NCBI RefSeq assembly: GCF_027943255.1
Contig: NC_072893.1
Coordinates: forward strand, 28,418,001-28,482,000
Reading direction: 5' to 3'
Source of the DNA: Anastrepha obliqua
Taxonomy: Eukaryota; Arthropoda; Insecta; Diptera; Tephritidae
DNA: 64,000 bases
Program-made: the position numbers and the translations under genes
Shown: in pieces, positions 45,985 through 58,184 of the stretch
Layout: each line of letters opens with the position of its first letter
Position numbering within the stretch: position 1 is the stretch's first letter
The notes under the pieces: generated by a model
The model's input: the letters and a program-made list of their open reading frames with translations, nothing else
Databases searched by the model: none
Told to the model about the DNA's origin: nothing

Positions 45985-46550
45985 ATAGCGTTGCATATGT
46001 ACGTGAGAAAAGAGATCCCTTCAACTGGCAGTTGTTACTCCGCCTGTGATGAGCTCATATCGCTGCTATTTATTGTGCTGGTTTTCTAAGGTTATGTCCG
46101 ATCAAGGCCCACTTCCTCTTACGGATTTCAAATGTTGATTGCGATCCGATTGCATCGTCTGTGTAAATCAATGTGTGATATCCAGTTTTCTGGCCACCGA
46201 GCGCGCATTATTCTACGTAGACTTCGATTTACAATGGTGTTGGTCAGGACTTGCAGCCGTATAATAAAACTGATTTAACATTTGAGTTATGCAAACTCTG
46301 CTTTGCTCTGTTTAATCTAGCTAATACTCGTATATCGGCTCGGGCGCCACCATCTGCAGTAATTTGGCTACTAAGATATGTAAACTCCTGAATTTAGTTG
46401 ATCTGTTGGGCAGAAATAGTGATATTATTGAGCTGGATATAAATAAGTTTATTTCTATGGGAGTTTGATAAGCTACTGGGTTTTTGGCAACCACGAATTT
46501 AATTGGCCTTTTGGCTTCATTTCCTCGATACATTGACTACATTCATACAC
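45985..46550 (-). pseudogene. Endonuclease/RT-type non-LTR remnant, C-terminal
   Basis: On the minus strand: IQLNNITISAQQIN then a stop, IQEFTYLSSQITADGGARAD, IRVLARLNRAKQSL, KSVLLYGCKS, QVLTNTIVNRSLRRIMRARW and RKRKWALIGHNLRKPAQ. These are the conserved thumb-to-tail blocks of RTE/CR1-type pol proteins. The order and several frame changes indicate a decayed fragment. It is unrelated in sequence to the jockey-like element on the other side of 44666-45980. Confidence 0.75.
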
Positions 46551-47218
46551 TCGCGGATCTATTTTTCATTTTACAAAAAGTGGAAGTTGGGTAATGGACT
46601 TTGCGCGTACTGGTTGTATAGAAGTATTACATACATATAAGATTTTCAAAACATTCTTAAATTGTTTCCCACAAAAGTTGATTCGCCCTAATGTGTACCG
46701 AAATCTACAAATTCTATTGTATATGTACAGTAGCGAGCGTAACTGAGTGTACGATGTATTTGTTTTATATTTGCAAAGTTTTTTTTTATGTACATTGTTT
46801 TGTTCTTAATTTTTTTTAATATTTACAATTTTCTTCGAGTTAAAGAAAAGTTTTTTGTTTTGACTTTGTTTTAATATTTACAATTTTATTGAGTTAAAAT
46901 TTTTTTGTTTTTTTTTTACTATTATTCATTCTTTAGCCAAAGGCATATATGTAAATCAAACTTTCAAACTTTATTCGAAATTTAGAAAAATTTAACAAAT
47001 TTTTCTTTTATTAAAAATTGTTCAATCTGAAGTTTTAGAAAGTTTTCGAGTTCGCAGTTGTATAGCCCTTTTGGAACTACACCAGAGCCCACCAAAATTT
47101 GGTGGATATTTTAAGCGGCGGAGAAATTGTGCGTATTTTTAATAATTTTTTTTTTCAAGGCGTTTAGAGCTTCATTCCATATAAAATAGAATTTCTTGTG
47201 GAAGAAAATGCGCTAGAC

Positions 47219-48231
47219 CAGGAGTCGGCAACCTTTTAAATCGGAAGAGTCAAAAATTACAATTTACAAAGTTTTAAAGTTTTTAAAGAGTTTGTGTTTT
47301 TGGCATCGAAAATAAGTGCTTCAACTCGCGGCATTTCCTTTACAGCTGTCCCCTTTTGTTGCGTTACGTGCATACATTTTTGGACCTCCAACTCTTCAAC
47401 TCTGTAAAGTTTCACTCCACGAAGCTTTACATTTTAAAGATTAGATCTCTAGAGATTCTAGAGATCCAGTATCAATTCCAAATGGTTTAATGTGGATTTC
47501 GTTATTATTTGTGTTGAGAGGATTCTATTTATATGAATGCTAGAGTGGCTTTGAGCTGCTCAAATCTGCAAGCAAATTAAACTTTAATTCTATTATAACT
47601 GTGCTGAAGTAATTCGTGTTTGGTTTCGTTTTACCGCGATCTTGCTTTAGAAATAGAAATGAAGTAATTTACGGCTCTGAATATCTTTTGCAAAACGAAT
47701 TAATTTTTCTTCAAAAGAAAGCAATTCTTCTACGAAAACATAGGCTGGGTTTCCCCTTCCTTGCAGTTTCAGATTCAGCTCATTTAATAAATTCGCTGTG
47801 AAATCCACCATAAGGTAATATTTTTGCAAACTTTTGTCGTTCTCCGATTCAGCCGATAGATTTTTAAATTCATTCAAGCACAAAGCAAAACGTTTGAACG
47901 CCTCATCTTTGGAAAGCAATGACACTTTATTGTAAAGAAGTAGTTCGAAATTCGTAGTCTCCATTTCGCTTAAGAATTCTTCAAACTGACCGATGGTAGA
48001 GTGCTTTTGACAAGATGCTGACAGCAATCTTGATTACGATTCCTAGTAAATACAAGCAGCTGAGATAGAATCTAGTCCTAATCTTTGATAATCGGTTCAG
48101 AACGACTTTTACATATTATATTTTTTTGCTTTTCGACAAAATAAATCATATTTCTGCAAGGAACTAAAGAGACGCAGCTTCACATCCAAAAAGCCGCATG
48201 TGGCTCGCCAAGCGCAGGCTGCAGACTCCTG
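47219..48231 (-). mobile_element. hAT-like element, about 1 kb, decayed
   Basis: The left end CAGGAGTCGGCAACC resembles the reverse complement of the right end (CAGGAGTCTGCAGCC), and the right subterminal GAGCCACATGCGGCTTTTTG has the wording common at hAT ends. The interior carries a hAT-type transposase piece. Flanking 8-bp target copies do not match, so the exact ends or the flanks have changed. Confidence 0.65.
47647..48027 (-). pseudogene. hAT-type transposase fragment
   Basis: The 126-codon frame contains [18 protein letters not shown] near its start and [20 protein letters not shown] and [18 protein letters not shown] near its end. The LNxLNLKLQG motif with the following VxxFxxKL pattern is typical of the hAT transposases related to GTF2IRD2/ZBED-type proteins. 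Only this middle part of the transposase is present, and no BED finger or catalytic acids were seen. Confidence 0.7.
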
Positions 48232-48239
48232 ACCATTTG

Positions 48240-50470
48240 AGCGAAAAAAACTTAAAAAGATCAGCTCCAGTTTATATAAATTGCACTTGTAACAAGGAAA
48301 GTCCCACAAGAGAACCCACTAAATATATTTTTTTTAAATCAAGGCAGTTTTTTAGCTGCTTAAAACTTGGACTTTATGCACCAGCAGTCTATAAAACTGC
48401 ATACCTACTCGAAATTTTTCTAAAAATACTAGTAAAAAAATTTTTAATTTAGACGTACATTTTTCAAATTTTTGCAAATATTTTTATGAAGTTTGAAAGT
48501 TTGCTTATATGATTTTGCTAACCCTTTTGCATCACCCATCGAGATGCGCGATGTACTCAAAATGCCTTGCGTCCATAATATCCCTCGTCGGCAAGAATTT
48601 TACTATTTGCTTCAATGAAAAAAAATCCTACAGAACTAGCAAAATTATTTATTTTCCTCAAATTTTAATAAAAAAATAATAATTAATTGCGGGCTATTCC
48701 GCTCTTGGTGATAAAATAAAGTTTTTATTCGCGGATTATTCCATCGAATGATGGAAATGGGTTAAAGAACGAACAATATTAAAAAAAAAAAAAAACATAT
48801 TAAATTTTAGCTCGAAACATTAAAAAAAATCATCATGCACTCTTTTGAACCAAGGATTATTTTCCAAGGCAGCACAAAACTTAGGTAGTGGGGATGCACA
48901 AATGTTGACCAGAGATGTAAACCAAAATCCTGTTGTTCGCGACGAAAATGAGTACAAAGCTAAAATCCTTAAAGAAACCAAAATCCTGCAGCTTCAGACG
49001 AAACGACGACAAAAAATAATAGTTATTTTCTCAGCACTCCAAATTACGATTTACAATTTAGAATCTATAATATATTTTCAACAAAAATTATAGAAAGAAG
49101 ATTGCGCCCATCAGAGAGTATGTGATGTCACGTTTTTCCAAGTTGTGCAGTATTGCCAACCATTTGCTCTTCGCAATAAATTTTGTACTTTTTTATACCG
49201 AAAATGCGAAAATTTTGAAGTTTCGTGTTTGTTTCTTTTTTTTAATTTAAAGCTACCGAAACTTTAAGTAAAAAAAAACTGTATTATTATACAAAAGAAG
49301 GTTAAAAAAGGCCACTCTGAGAAGATTTTAGTGCTAATGAAAATTAGTTCGTTCTTATAAAATTTGATATTTTGAAAGTGTGAATTTATTTTTATGCTCC
49401 TTTTAAGGTTATGCATGAATATTAAATGCCCCTCTCTCAACTCTTCTTAAGATTGAAAACCTTTTTACACATTTTAAAAGGCGTTTGAATTTACTGAATG
49501 CGGATTAAAACCATAGAGGTGTAATCGTTTCTTCCGGTCATCAATCCTTAGTGGGACATAGGGCATCAAGAGGTGTATTCACTGTAATAATAAGCAACAA
49601 AATACCAGAAAATACTAAAAAAACCATACTGACATTTTTACAAAAAGAGTACCTTATCTAGTTACATAACCTCAAATATAGCAAATAAGTCGTTTCGCTT
49701 AACAAAAAAAAATTCATAAAATAAATTGTACATAAGCATAACACATTTATTAAAAAAAAAGCACATTCTAAAGACAATTTGTCACGCATACAAAGTTCTT
49801 TAAGTGATTCAATAAAAATTTATTGGGTTATTTTCTTTGAATGGGCATTTTAGTGCGTTTTTATATCCAAAGCTAGGCAACATTGCAGTAGCGAGAAAGA
49901 GATTTGACTGCCGAAAGCAGAAGAACACCAACAACAACTGCAATCGCGGGCAATGCTACCAGATGTGAAAAAAAGTAAAGCTAAATAAAACTGAGTGAAT
50001 TATTTAAATAATTATAATATTAAAAAATATTTTACAAAATTATAAATATTACATTTTAATTAGAACAGGTTAGAAAAATGTCATGAAGAAAAACTAAAAC
50101 TCTGAGACTAAATAACAAAAAAAAAGCTAAATCAAGTTACGAAAATGGTAATCTGGCCATACTGGAGCTAAAATCACGTAACTCGTTGTCAAATTCGCTG
50201 AGATCAAAGTAACGGGACCACGATAGGCGCCATCTCATTATTCTTTCCATCATGTAGTTTCAAAAATGTTCCCCTTTATATACAAAGAAATATTTGAATC
50301 AAAGCCTACTTATTTTTACAGAAAAACAGAACCTACTTATTTTCACAAATAACAAGTGCTGATAAACCTTGAAGTGTATAACTCACAAATGTCATATACT
50401 GTTTCAGTTTACATTATGAGTGAAAATTTGAGTATTTTAATATTCGTTTCGAATGCCATTAGGGTGATCC
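48240..50470. other. No recognisable gene; AT-rich
   Basis: Apart from a short retroelement tail near 49545-49600 (CATCAATCCTTAGTGGGACA, similar to 52405-52440) nothing could be assigned. A lies-in-frame stretch at 48845-49093 has no known domain. Confidence 0.45.
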
Positions 50471-50499
50471 AACACAATCAGTTATGCTCGCCACTGTAG

Positions 50500-52010
50500 T
50501 TTACGTATTTGGCCGCATAAAAACCAAAATATATTGAGGCATTCAGCACCTATGGTTAAAAGCCGTGCAAAAAATGTGTAACTGCAGATACTCAGCGCCC
50601 CCTTGCTCCTACTCCGCTATGGTGAAAAAAAGGAATTTTTCACTTGACCACAGAGCATTACTAATATGAACACCTAATAAATCGATGGTAATGAGTATAG
50701 ATAAGCAACGATTATTAAAAACCCAAAATCCCACACACACGCTAACGCACCACGCATTTGCTTTGGCCACAGGCGTGCAGAGATCATTAATGTGTTAATT
50801 TCATGCGACAACAGCATATTGACATTTAACCAACCAATGCCAAGCCACCAGAATGCAATGATTTCGCTTTCGGACAGGATTCAGGATATAAAACTAAATA
50901 TAAGAACTAAACTAATATGTTTCTGTATAGGTGCACACACACACACATACACGCGTATAAGAAGAATGGCAACCGAAGAGGAAACATATAAAACCCAACT
51001 CTCAGTGGGACATGCGGGCCACCCACTTGCTGTACTGCGCGACTGTTTGCTGGGCGCTGGTGTGTAGGAATGTGGAAAAATCGCACAAATTTGATGCAAT
51101 TATTTCACACAAAACAGCATAACGACCTCAATTAGTAATCACTATGGCCAATATGGCCAACGGTAATGGCCATCAACAGTCAACCATCAAGCGGCAATAG
51201 GCAACCAACAACAACAGCTAGGGAACATTAGCCATTTAACAAATAGCCAATAGTCAATATGCAACCAGCTATGCGCCCAGACACACACACACTCCCATAC
51301 GGATTCGGTGTACGGGTAATTTATACTAACTAAATCGTTGGTATCGGAAAAATGGCATGGTTGGTTAGCAATTTAAGGCGTAACGCAATAAAAACCACAG
51401 CGTTGGCCACCCTGTCGAGGCGGTCGAATGCGGACGGAGTCGCATTGAAATGTGGATTTTGGTGATTTTGTGTAGGAATCAGTCACTGTATGGGTATATA
51501 TGTACACTAAACACACTCACACATATGTCGAAATGTGCGTACTAACCCACCCAGTAGCAAAAGCTGCTAGGCTAAGAAATGAGTTGGTAAGTGCGAAAAA
51601 GCTAAAGTGGCCTTACTGCTGAACTCAACCACAAAATTTTAGTACAGTGACACTATGTGTGACCAAAATTTAAAATCCTTTCGGTTCGGCTTGAAACTTG
51701 GTCCGTGGGGGTTTCAGAATCTGGGGGATCGGATCTTTAGGAATCTGGAGTCACAGAACAGAACTAAGAAGTTCACAACTGAATAACTCACATAACAACT
51801 GATATGAGTCGATGAGTTGTGTGCATTACCAACTCTCAAGAATTTAATATACAAATTTTTCATAAGTAAATTTTTTCTTTATTTAAAAATATAAAACTGA
51901 ATATACATACATAAAATATATAGAAATTCATTTTAAGACGTTTTATTAAATGAACTTCAAACATTATAGTTCTACTAGATAATTAAAAAATAATTTTTAT
52001 ATTAGGTGGC
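50500..52010. other. No recognisable gene
   Basis: Intergenic DNA with CACACA runs (50735, 50935, 51280) and a GCCAATA/CAACAA-rich stretch at 51140-51260. Short open frames only. Confidence 0.5.
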
Positions 52011-52014
52011 GCAA

Positions 52015-52163
52015 TATTAATCATCCCATCGGAAGCTTTATAATTTTTCAAATGGCGCTGACAGCTTCAGGATCAAAATAAAGATCTCCATAACTCAAGA
52101 TCATATTTTTTCATTTAGTAAAAATGGTATTAAAAAAAATGGATGATTAAATTTGCGCCACCC
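52015..52163. mobile_element. Complete 149-bp GGTGGCGC MITE
   Basis: The left end GGTGGCGCAATATTAATCAT and the reverse complement of the right end (GGGTGGCGCAAATTTAATCA) are inverted repeats, and TA lies outside both (52013-52014, 52164-52165). The interior includes AAAGATCTCCATAACTCAAG, and related interiors occur near 18075 and 41685. TA targets suggest mobilisation by a Tc1/mariner-type transposase. Confidence 0.8.
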
Positions 52164-52385
52164 TATTTATATATACTCAATCGTCCGAAAGTATTTATAG
52201 TTTACTTCCCACTAGACTCAAGCAATTTTACGTACTAAGAGAATATATTTATATAATATACAATATATAAAAAATTGAAAAGAAAGGAAAGAAATAATTG
52301 AAAGAAAAATATTAAAAAAAAAAATATTTGAAAATAAGTATTTTTAAAAAAATATTTATATTTTAGTGAAATTTGTATAAATATA

Positions 52386-52735
52386 TTATCATCATCATCA
52401 TCATTGTTTCCTTGAATCCCTAGCAGGACATAGGGCACCATATTTTGGTGTTTCTTCGGGAATAAATTTAATCAGAAGGCCAGAACGACGACTATACCTC
52501 CCACTCATGAGGATGGAGCATCCAGGTAGGCCAACTGGTGACCCTTAGCGGACTAAAGGCTAATATCGGGTTCATCCGCTATCAACCACTACATTCAAGA
52601 CACCAGCAAGCAGCAGCAGCCCAAGAATGACACCCATAAATGGATTAGAGTCCTCCTCCGACGGATTTGGCGTACCAGTCCATCTGACCTCAGCCATACT
52701 CGGCGTTGGGATCAGTGCACGATGTTGGGGTTGTA
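52386..52735 (-). mobile_element. 5'-truncated non-LTR retrotransposon with (GAT)n tail
   Basis: On the minus strand a frame ends ...MAEVRWTGTPNPSEEDSNPF and a hydrophobic GVILGLLLLAGVLNVVVDSG before a stop. The 3' region (GGATGCTCCATCCTCATGAG, then CCTATGTCCTGCTAGGGATT) ends in GATGATGATGAT at 52390-52403. A short simple-repeat tail is typical of RTE/I-type elements. The clade is uncertain. Confidence 0.6.
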
Positions 52736-53180
52736 CATCATACACCCCCCTCATTGTTACGCGTGCTGTGTGGCGTGTGGCAGCGTCTTGCTGAAACCAC
52801 ATGTCGTGCAAGTCAAGCTCTTGCATTTTGTGCAAATAAAAGTTGGATATCATTTCACGGTAGCGCTCACCATTCACAGTTACTTAACGATTCGCAGCAT
52901 TTTTGAAGAAGTACGGTCCAATGATACCTCCACCCCATAAACCGCACCAAACTGTGACCTTTTTTGGATACATTGATAGCTCTTGCAATTCTTCTGGCTG
53001 ATCTTCACTCCAAAATCGACAATTCTGCTTATTTACGTACCCATTGATCCAGAAATGAGCTTCGTCGCTGAACACAATTTTTCGACTTTAAACTTTCTTA
53101 ACAGAACACGCATTTTTATAATAAAATTCAATGATTTGCAAGCGTTGTTCGTTTGTAATTATAGACCAAACTGAAGATGT
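52735..53180 (-). pseudogene. Truncated transposase of the DEAHF/NGxVNKQN family
   Basis: From 53075 downward: VFSDEAHFWINGYVNKQNCR, FWSEDQPEELQELSMYPKKV, TVWCGLWGGGIIGPYFFKNA, then after a stop VNGERYREMISNFYLHKMQE and MWFQQDAATRHTAR. The first two catalytic Asp are present. The reading stops at the junction with the retrotransposon near 52735, so the third acid and C-terminus are gone. It is a relative of the intact transposase at 44781. Confidence 0.85.
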
Positions 53181-54490
53181 GTTACAATGAAACAAAACAC
53201 GAAACGTGCGTCAGCTTTTTAAACCAACTGTTTAAAAAGATAATAGCTAAAAAATCACCCGTTATTTCTTAGTACCACAGCGCGTGAAATGGAGCTAGTT
53301 AAAGACTTGCTTGTCTGTGGAAAAATTTAAAAATTTATTTTTATGAATTTAATTTTAGGGTAGTTCTTAACCTTATGTTAATACTGGACTGAGTGCCAAC
53401 ATATTTGACAGCCGTATCATCTTACTGCTTTAGCACACGACTTGTATATTAGTTTCTTTGTTTGCTGTTTAGGAAAAACATGTTTATCTATTGTTATTCT
53501 TAAAATATGTTTGAATTTGTTCAGCCCTGCATGATTATACTTAGAATTTACTTAACTATTTTTATTTATTATTTGTGAATGAAATCATTCTTTAACTAGC
53601 TCTCGATCTAGTCCGCGCATCTTCCATTCATTAAAAGTTAATTTCCGAACATATTTCTTATTTTTTTTAATAATAGTCCAGCCTTCATTTTAAATTACTT
53701 CTGCAAAACCATAAAAAATAGTGTGCAGAGATTAATTACCTATAGCTCTATGTAAATGCGCCCTTATCTTGCAGGCCATCATAATTGAGTGCGACCATAA
53801 CGCTATCTAGTTATTATTATTTTGTATAGCTTCACTCGCGGCCGCTTTCAATCAATATGCAACGCGGCACCCAAACAAACAAATGAAAAGACACAACGAC
53901 AGTAAATGCCGCCATCGCGACAGCAGTAACGTTGGTTGGTTTAAGAAGAACAAAGAATATTCCGATTTTAAAACGCCATTCGTCCCGCAATCTATTAAAA
54001 AATCGCTTACTTTTTCACTATGTAGTAAATTATTTTGCTAGTGGGTGTACGTGTATGTATGTATTTGTGTACTTACACAAACATACAAGCATCAGCATAT
54101 AAACCGACGTTTGGTCACTACTGCGGTTTTAGAAGCATAACCTCACAGCATTGAAATTATGGTGTCCCTTCATTTTACTGTTCGAGGTGGTCGATTGTTG
54201 AATACCCAGCACCTTGGAATGTTTACGTGCAGGTTTGAAGCAGTCAAGTCCGTACCCTTATATTGTCTCAGATGTCCTTGAAAATTTCAAACAATGTGCA
54301 CTTTAAATTGCGGTTGCCATGTGGTTTGAGCAAAAGTGAGTAAAATATACAGATATTTTTCATCGAAAAAATAAATCATGTTTTATGTGGATATGTATAC
54401 CAAGAGAATTTTTTAAAATTTGACAATTTACTTTTCCATACATCCTTCATTTTCAATACTAAATTTTCGTTTCGAAGTCATATTAGCGGT
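53181..54490. other. No recognisable gene
   Basis: AT-rich intergenic sequence; nothing could be assigned. Confidence 0.5.
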
Positions 54491-54496
54491 ATTCGA

Positions 54497-54545
54497 GGTG
54501 GCACAAAATTAATCATCCAATTTTGTTTGTAAGTAACTTTTTTAT
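54497..54545 (+). repeat. GGTGGCGC-type MITE terminus (mutated)
   Basis: GGTGGCACAAAATTAATCAT matches the left end of 52015-52163 with one change. No matching right end was seen. Confidence 0.5.
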
Positions 54546-54889
54546 TAGAAATAAATACACATTTTTTACCATGTCAAAATGGTCTTAAAAAGTGAAGAGT
54601 CTACTTTGAGATGCTGTCACGACATAGCCAACACATTTTTTTTTCATACGAGGCTCGCCTTTTATATTTTACGCGTTTGTGTGACGAGCTGGAATTTTTA
54701 TGGGCAATTTCTGTATTTTTTAGCATAAACATATAAATAACGTTTTCAATTACGAGTTTTCTTTGTTCTTTTTCCAGTGAGTTTAAAAATTCATCTCGCC
54801 CAGAAGAAGAAATTAACTCATGAAAATTTTCGTGTGATGATTTATTACGATTTTCGATGTGAATTGTGGAGACAGGAGTGCATTGATTT

Positions 54890-55597
54890 TTGTCATTCAA
54901 GCACCACACTTATCACCTATAAAACATTGGTACAACGAGTTCCAACGTAGTCATCGGTCCCTGCATGATGAATTTCGCGAAGGCCGTCTAAAAGCGATTG
55001 TTGTGCCAGAAATAATCGATGCTGAGCGTCAATTGACAAGTGACATATACTACATGAACATTTTGTCATCTAGAAGATTTGTTATCGTTGAACACCGCTC
55101 AATCCGACCATTGCCCAAAAAAGTACTCGTCTCGATTAGTGTAAATAAATGCTAAAGAAACTAAGAGGCGGTAGTTCAAAGTATGTCTATAACATCGAAA
55201 CTAGTAACAAATCTTGGATCTATGTATATGAGCTGGAAACCTAACAGCAATCAAATATTTAGGTGTATCAAGACGAGCTTAATCCAACAAAAGTTGTTTG
55301 CGGAAGCAGTAACTCAAAAAAATGGTCGTCTATTTTTTTCGTATAAACTGGAAAAGCTCATGGTCATGTTGCAACTGTACCACTAGAGAAACTTAAAACA
55401 ATCAATTCTAAGTTGTATTCAACCATTTTTTAGGCAAAATTTTTTGGATAATTATAGAAAACGAACCGCCGAAGACGAATAATTCTTCACCAAGACAATG
55501 CGAGCCCTCACGTATCGGATCACCCACAAAAGTTTTTGAGCACTCAAAAGATGGAATTAATAGATCGTCTGCCTTACAGCTCTGATTTTGCACTTAA
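54890..55597 (+). pseudogene. mariner transposase, N-terminal and middle parts
   Basis: The reading begins with IKHWYNEFQRSHRSLHDEFR, then EGRLKAIVVPEIIDAERQLT (the helix-turn-helix and linker), and later KSWIYVYELE-like residues near 55205, ELNPTKVV, HGHVATVPLEKLKTINSKLY and near 55490 a mutated second block. Near 55580 it reads LPYSSDFAL just before TTAA, the start of the SPDLAP-type third block. Several frame changes occur. The remainder follows after a 680-bp insertion. Confidence 0.8.
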
Positions 55598-56277
55598 GGG
55601 GTCTCGGTGATCTAGAATTTTCAAAAAATCGATTTTTCTTTATATTTCGAAATTTTTGGAAGGATATTCCAAGTATTTTCGATTTTACAGCCGTTTTAGC
55701 AGGTAGTCAGATTCGTCACGTGGCTGCATCATTGGAAAATATTCACTATCAAAACTTTAAACTCAATTACCTCAAAACCACATTTTTCGGCCTGGTGTTG
55801 CAAAAATAAAAACCGAATCGTCTGAAATTTTAATATGTTGTTCGCAACATCAATGGCTATCGCCCGTACTAGAACCATATTATTATTTCAATTATTTCGT
55901 TTTTTTTTTAAATCTGAAAAAATCCGATTTTTAGAGTGTCAAATTCAAAACCGCGCCATTTTGTCAATTTTTATTTTTTTTTTAATTTTTTTTATTCTAG
56001 TACGGGACATATAAACTATAATTTGTTTGGTTTTTGTGTTTCAGATAAATAGAAGCGCCAACAGGGACAACACCGTCCAGGTCCACATTTTCGTTAGGGC
56101 CAGCTTCAGCGCCATTTTTAAAATTATTAAAATTAAAAAAAAAAAATTTCATTTTTGTATGTAAAAGCAGTTAAATAAAGCCTAAGAAATTTAATATCGT
56201 TTTTTATTTTTTTTTTTATTGTAATAAAAATTCCTGAAAATACCCTAAATTTTTGAGCTCTAGACCACCGGAACCAC
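55598..56277. mobile_element. 680-bp TTAA-flanked non-autonomous element inside a mariner
   Basis: TTAA lies at 55594-55597 and 56278-56281. The ends are imperfect inverted repeats (GGGGTCTCGGTGATCTAGA against GTGGTTCCGGTGGTCTAGA). Removing the insert with one TTAA joins DFAL to NDLCTFPYNKKKKRGQ, the normal order of a mariner third block. The interior is AT-rich and non-coding. TTAA sites suggest a piggyBac-like transposase. Confidence 0.9.
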
Positions 56278-56281
56278 TTAA

Positions 56282-56535
56282 TGATTTATGTACGTTCCCG
56301 TACAACAAAAAGAAAAAGCGAGGTCAATGGTTTTTCACACCTGAAGAAGTTTTTGAAGCGTATTTTGGAATTTTATTTTGGAGGTATCTACCTCTGAGTG
56401 TCAAAAGTGCTTTGAAAAGAGGTTCAAACGCATACAGAAGTGCATTGAGTTTCCTGGAGAATATTTTGAAAAGCAATAAAGCCATTTTCATTATAAGTTT
56501 ACTGTATTTTTTTGTTGGGCGCAAAATATAAAAGG
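56282..56535 (+). pseudogene. mariner transposase C-terminal part
   Basis: Continuing after the TTAA insert: NDLCTFPYNKKKKRGQWFFT, then PEEVFEAYFGI, and after a frameshift EVSTSECQKCFEKRFKRIQK followed by CIEFPGEYFEKQ and a stop at about 56483. GCGCAAAATATAAAAGGCAA (56519) looks like the outer end of the element and is shared with the copy at 21220. Confidence 0.85.
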
Positions 56536-56569
56536 CAACCTTTGTAAATATGTTTGCTTTTGTTGAAGT

Positions 56570-57780
56570 GGTTAAGTATTTCTAATGAAATAGTCCTAAT
56601 TAGCGACTAGCGCCGTTTTACTACCACTGTTGTTTTACTACCTGATGTCTTGTTGTTGTTTTTTGTTTTGCTTTTGGTTTTCGAGTCACATCCATTTCGT
56701 AAGGTCTAGGTCTAAACTTTTTATCTCTATGTCTGAAATTGCATTAATTTGCTTAAGGAAAGGCTTAGGCTTAACGAGAGAGCGAAATCTTGCCCTAGCT
56801 AGCCATGGACATTCGCATAAATAGTGGAAAAGATTTTCTCTGCTCCGCCTCACGGCTTTTGCAGATGGAATTGAAAGGAAGGTTAAGTCTGGCTGTATGA
56901 TCCCCTATCTTCCAGTGACCTGTAAGGATTGCAGTGACACGTGCGATCCTTGGACGAGCGCATCCAAACAGGTAATTCGTCTTCGGGATGTTATTCGACA
57001 GCCATGTGTTTTTTGTTGTAATACATGTAGTTAATTGCTTCCACCTTCTTTCAGCTAAGTCATGATAGTGTGAAGCAATGGATTATTTGTATTAAAAGGT
57101 GTAACGACCACCATCGCCTCTGCTATGTCTAGTGCAGAACCTCTTCTTGCTAGTCCATCTGCTGTCTCATTAGCCTCTATATTCCTATGACTGGCAGCCC
57201 ATATCAGAGCAATTTGAAGTCAATAACCAGGCAATTCTACATAGTTCCTCTCTGCACTGTAAAACTTGTTTGCGGGAAATTGTTTTTGTAAATGGTGTAA
57301 ATGCATTTAAGTTAAAATATCTTGAACCTGACGCGCTGGATCTCTTACGAATTCGAATTCGAATGTAGTAGAACAAAAACTTTCGGAAAAGTGTAGTCTG
57401 GTCTTGGTTCAAAATCTATCGCGGCCGCTGTAATTGTATGAAAATCGCTTTTCGATTGCCAAAAGTCTGTATTATTTTACAATTCATGCAAATTTGCACT
57501 GCCGCCCCCACTTTGTTAGACTTTTTATTAAATTTATGTACCACTGAAAGTTTTAAACTCCACCTGGTTTAGATTTGAATTATGTACATTTGCAGCTGTT
57601 ACTCTCGTCTCTTCAGTTATCTGACAACTATGCGAGTTAGGCATACCTTTTGAGATTACTTCTTGGAAAAGGTATTGATTTTCTGCCGAAAGAAATGAAA
57701 GTCCCTCTTGCAGTTTTCTATGCACTCATCACTCGTGTCAATATGTAGAACGCTTCTTAACATTGATAGCCTACTGTATT
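56570..57780 (-). pseudogene. RNase H-type non-LTR remnant, best copy of its family
   Basis: On the minus strand: KTISRKQVLQCREELCRIAW (about 57250), ALIWAASHRNIEANETADGL and ARRGSALDIAEAM (57110-57210; the block is normally WVPGHxGIxGNExAD), then a spacer and HYLCECPWLARARFRSLV (56800). The downstream tail is shared with 19815-20130. RNase H followed by a CCHC-like end marks an I-type pol. Reverse transcriptase is missing, so the copy is 5'-truncated. Confidence 0.8.
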
Positions 57781-58184
57781 GCTCGACTATGATGTCATTG
57801 TGTGGCTCTACAAGGAGTAGTCCGAAGAACACTAAAGTCGATGTTTTTCAATTGAATTGGACGCTATACTAAAATATAGGTATTTAATATACCCTAATGC
57901 ATAAAATATTCTACAAAAAAATTACCTCTGGACTTGTTCAAGAGCTTTGGTGTCACCAAGAAACGATACAGAAAATGAAATAAAAGCTATAATTTAGCAA
58001 ACAATTACTGGATAAGTAAAACATTATAAACCCTTCGATATAGTCAGCGATATTGAAGTCATCGTATACTACCCATAAAGAGAATTTACATTCAATAAAT
58101 ACTTCAGGACTACCACCACACGATCGAGTAGGGTGTTAAAGAACTTGGTATACCCGTCATGCTTCTAAGAAATTTAAGCCTACG

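Larger units (their letters stand above)
46728..50496. mobile_element. Tc1-like terminal repeats 3.8 kb apart with later insertions
   Basis: CAGTAGCGAGCGTAACTGAG at 46728 and the reverse complement of 50474-50496 (CAGTGGCGAGCATAACTGAT) match at most positions, and TA lies outside each (46726-46727, 50497-50498). If this is one element it has been expanded by insertions, including the hAT-like element at 47219-48231. I saw no transposase remnant between the ends, so two separate solo ends are also possible. Confidence 0.45.

Noticed and set aside
47616..47801. Small + strand frame opposite the hAT fragment
   Set aside because: It is antisense to the better supported hAT-type transposase frame.
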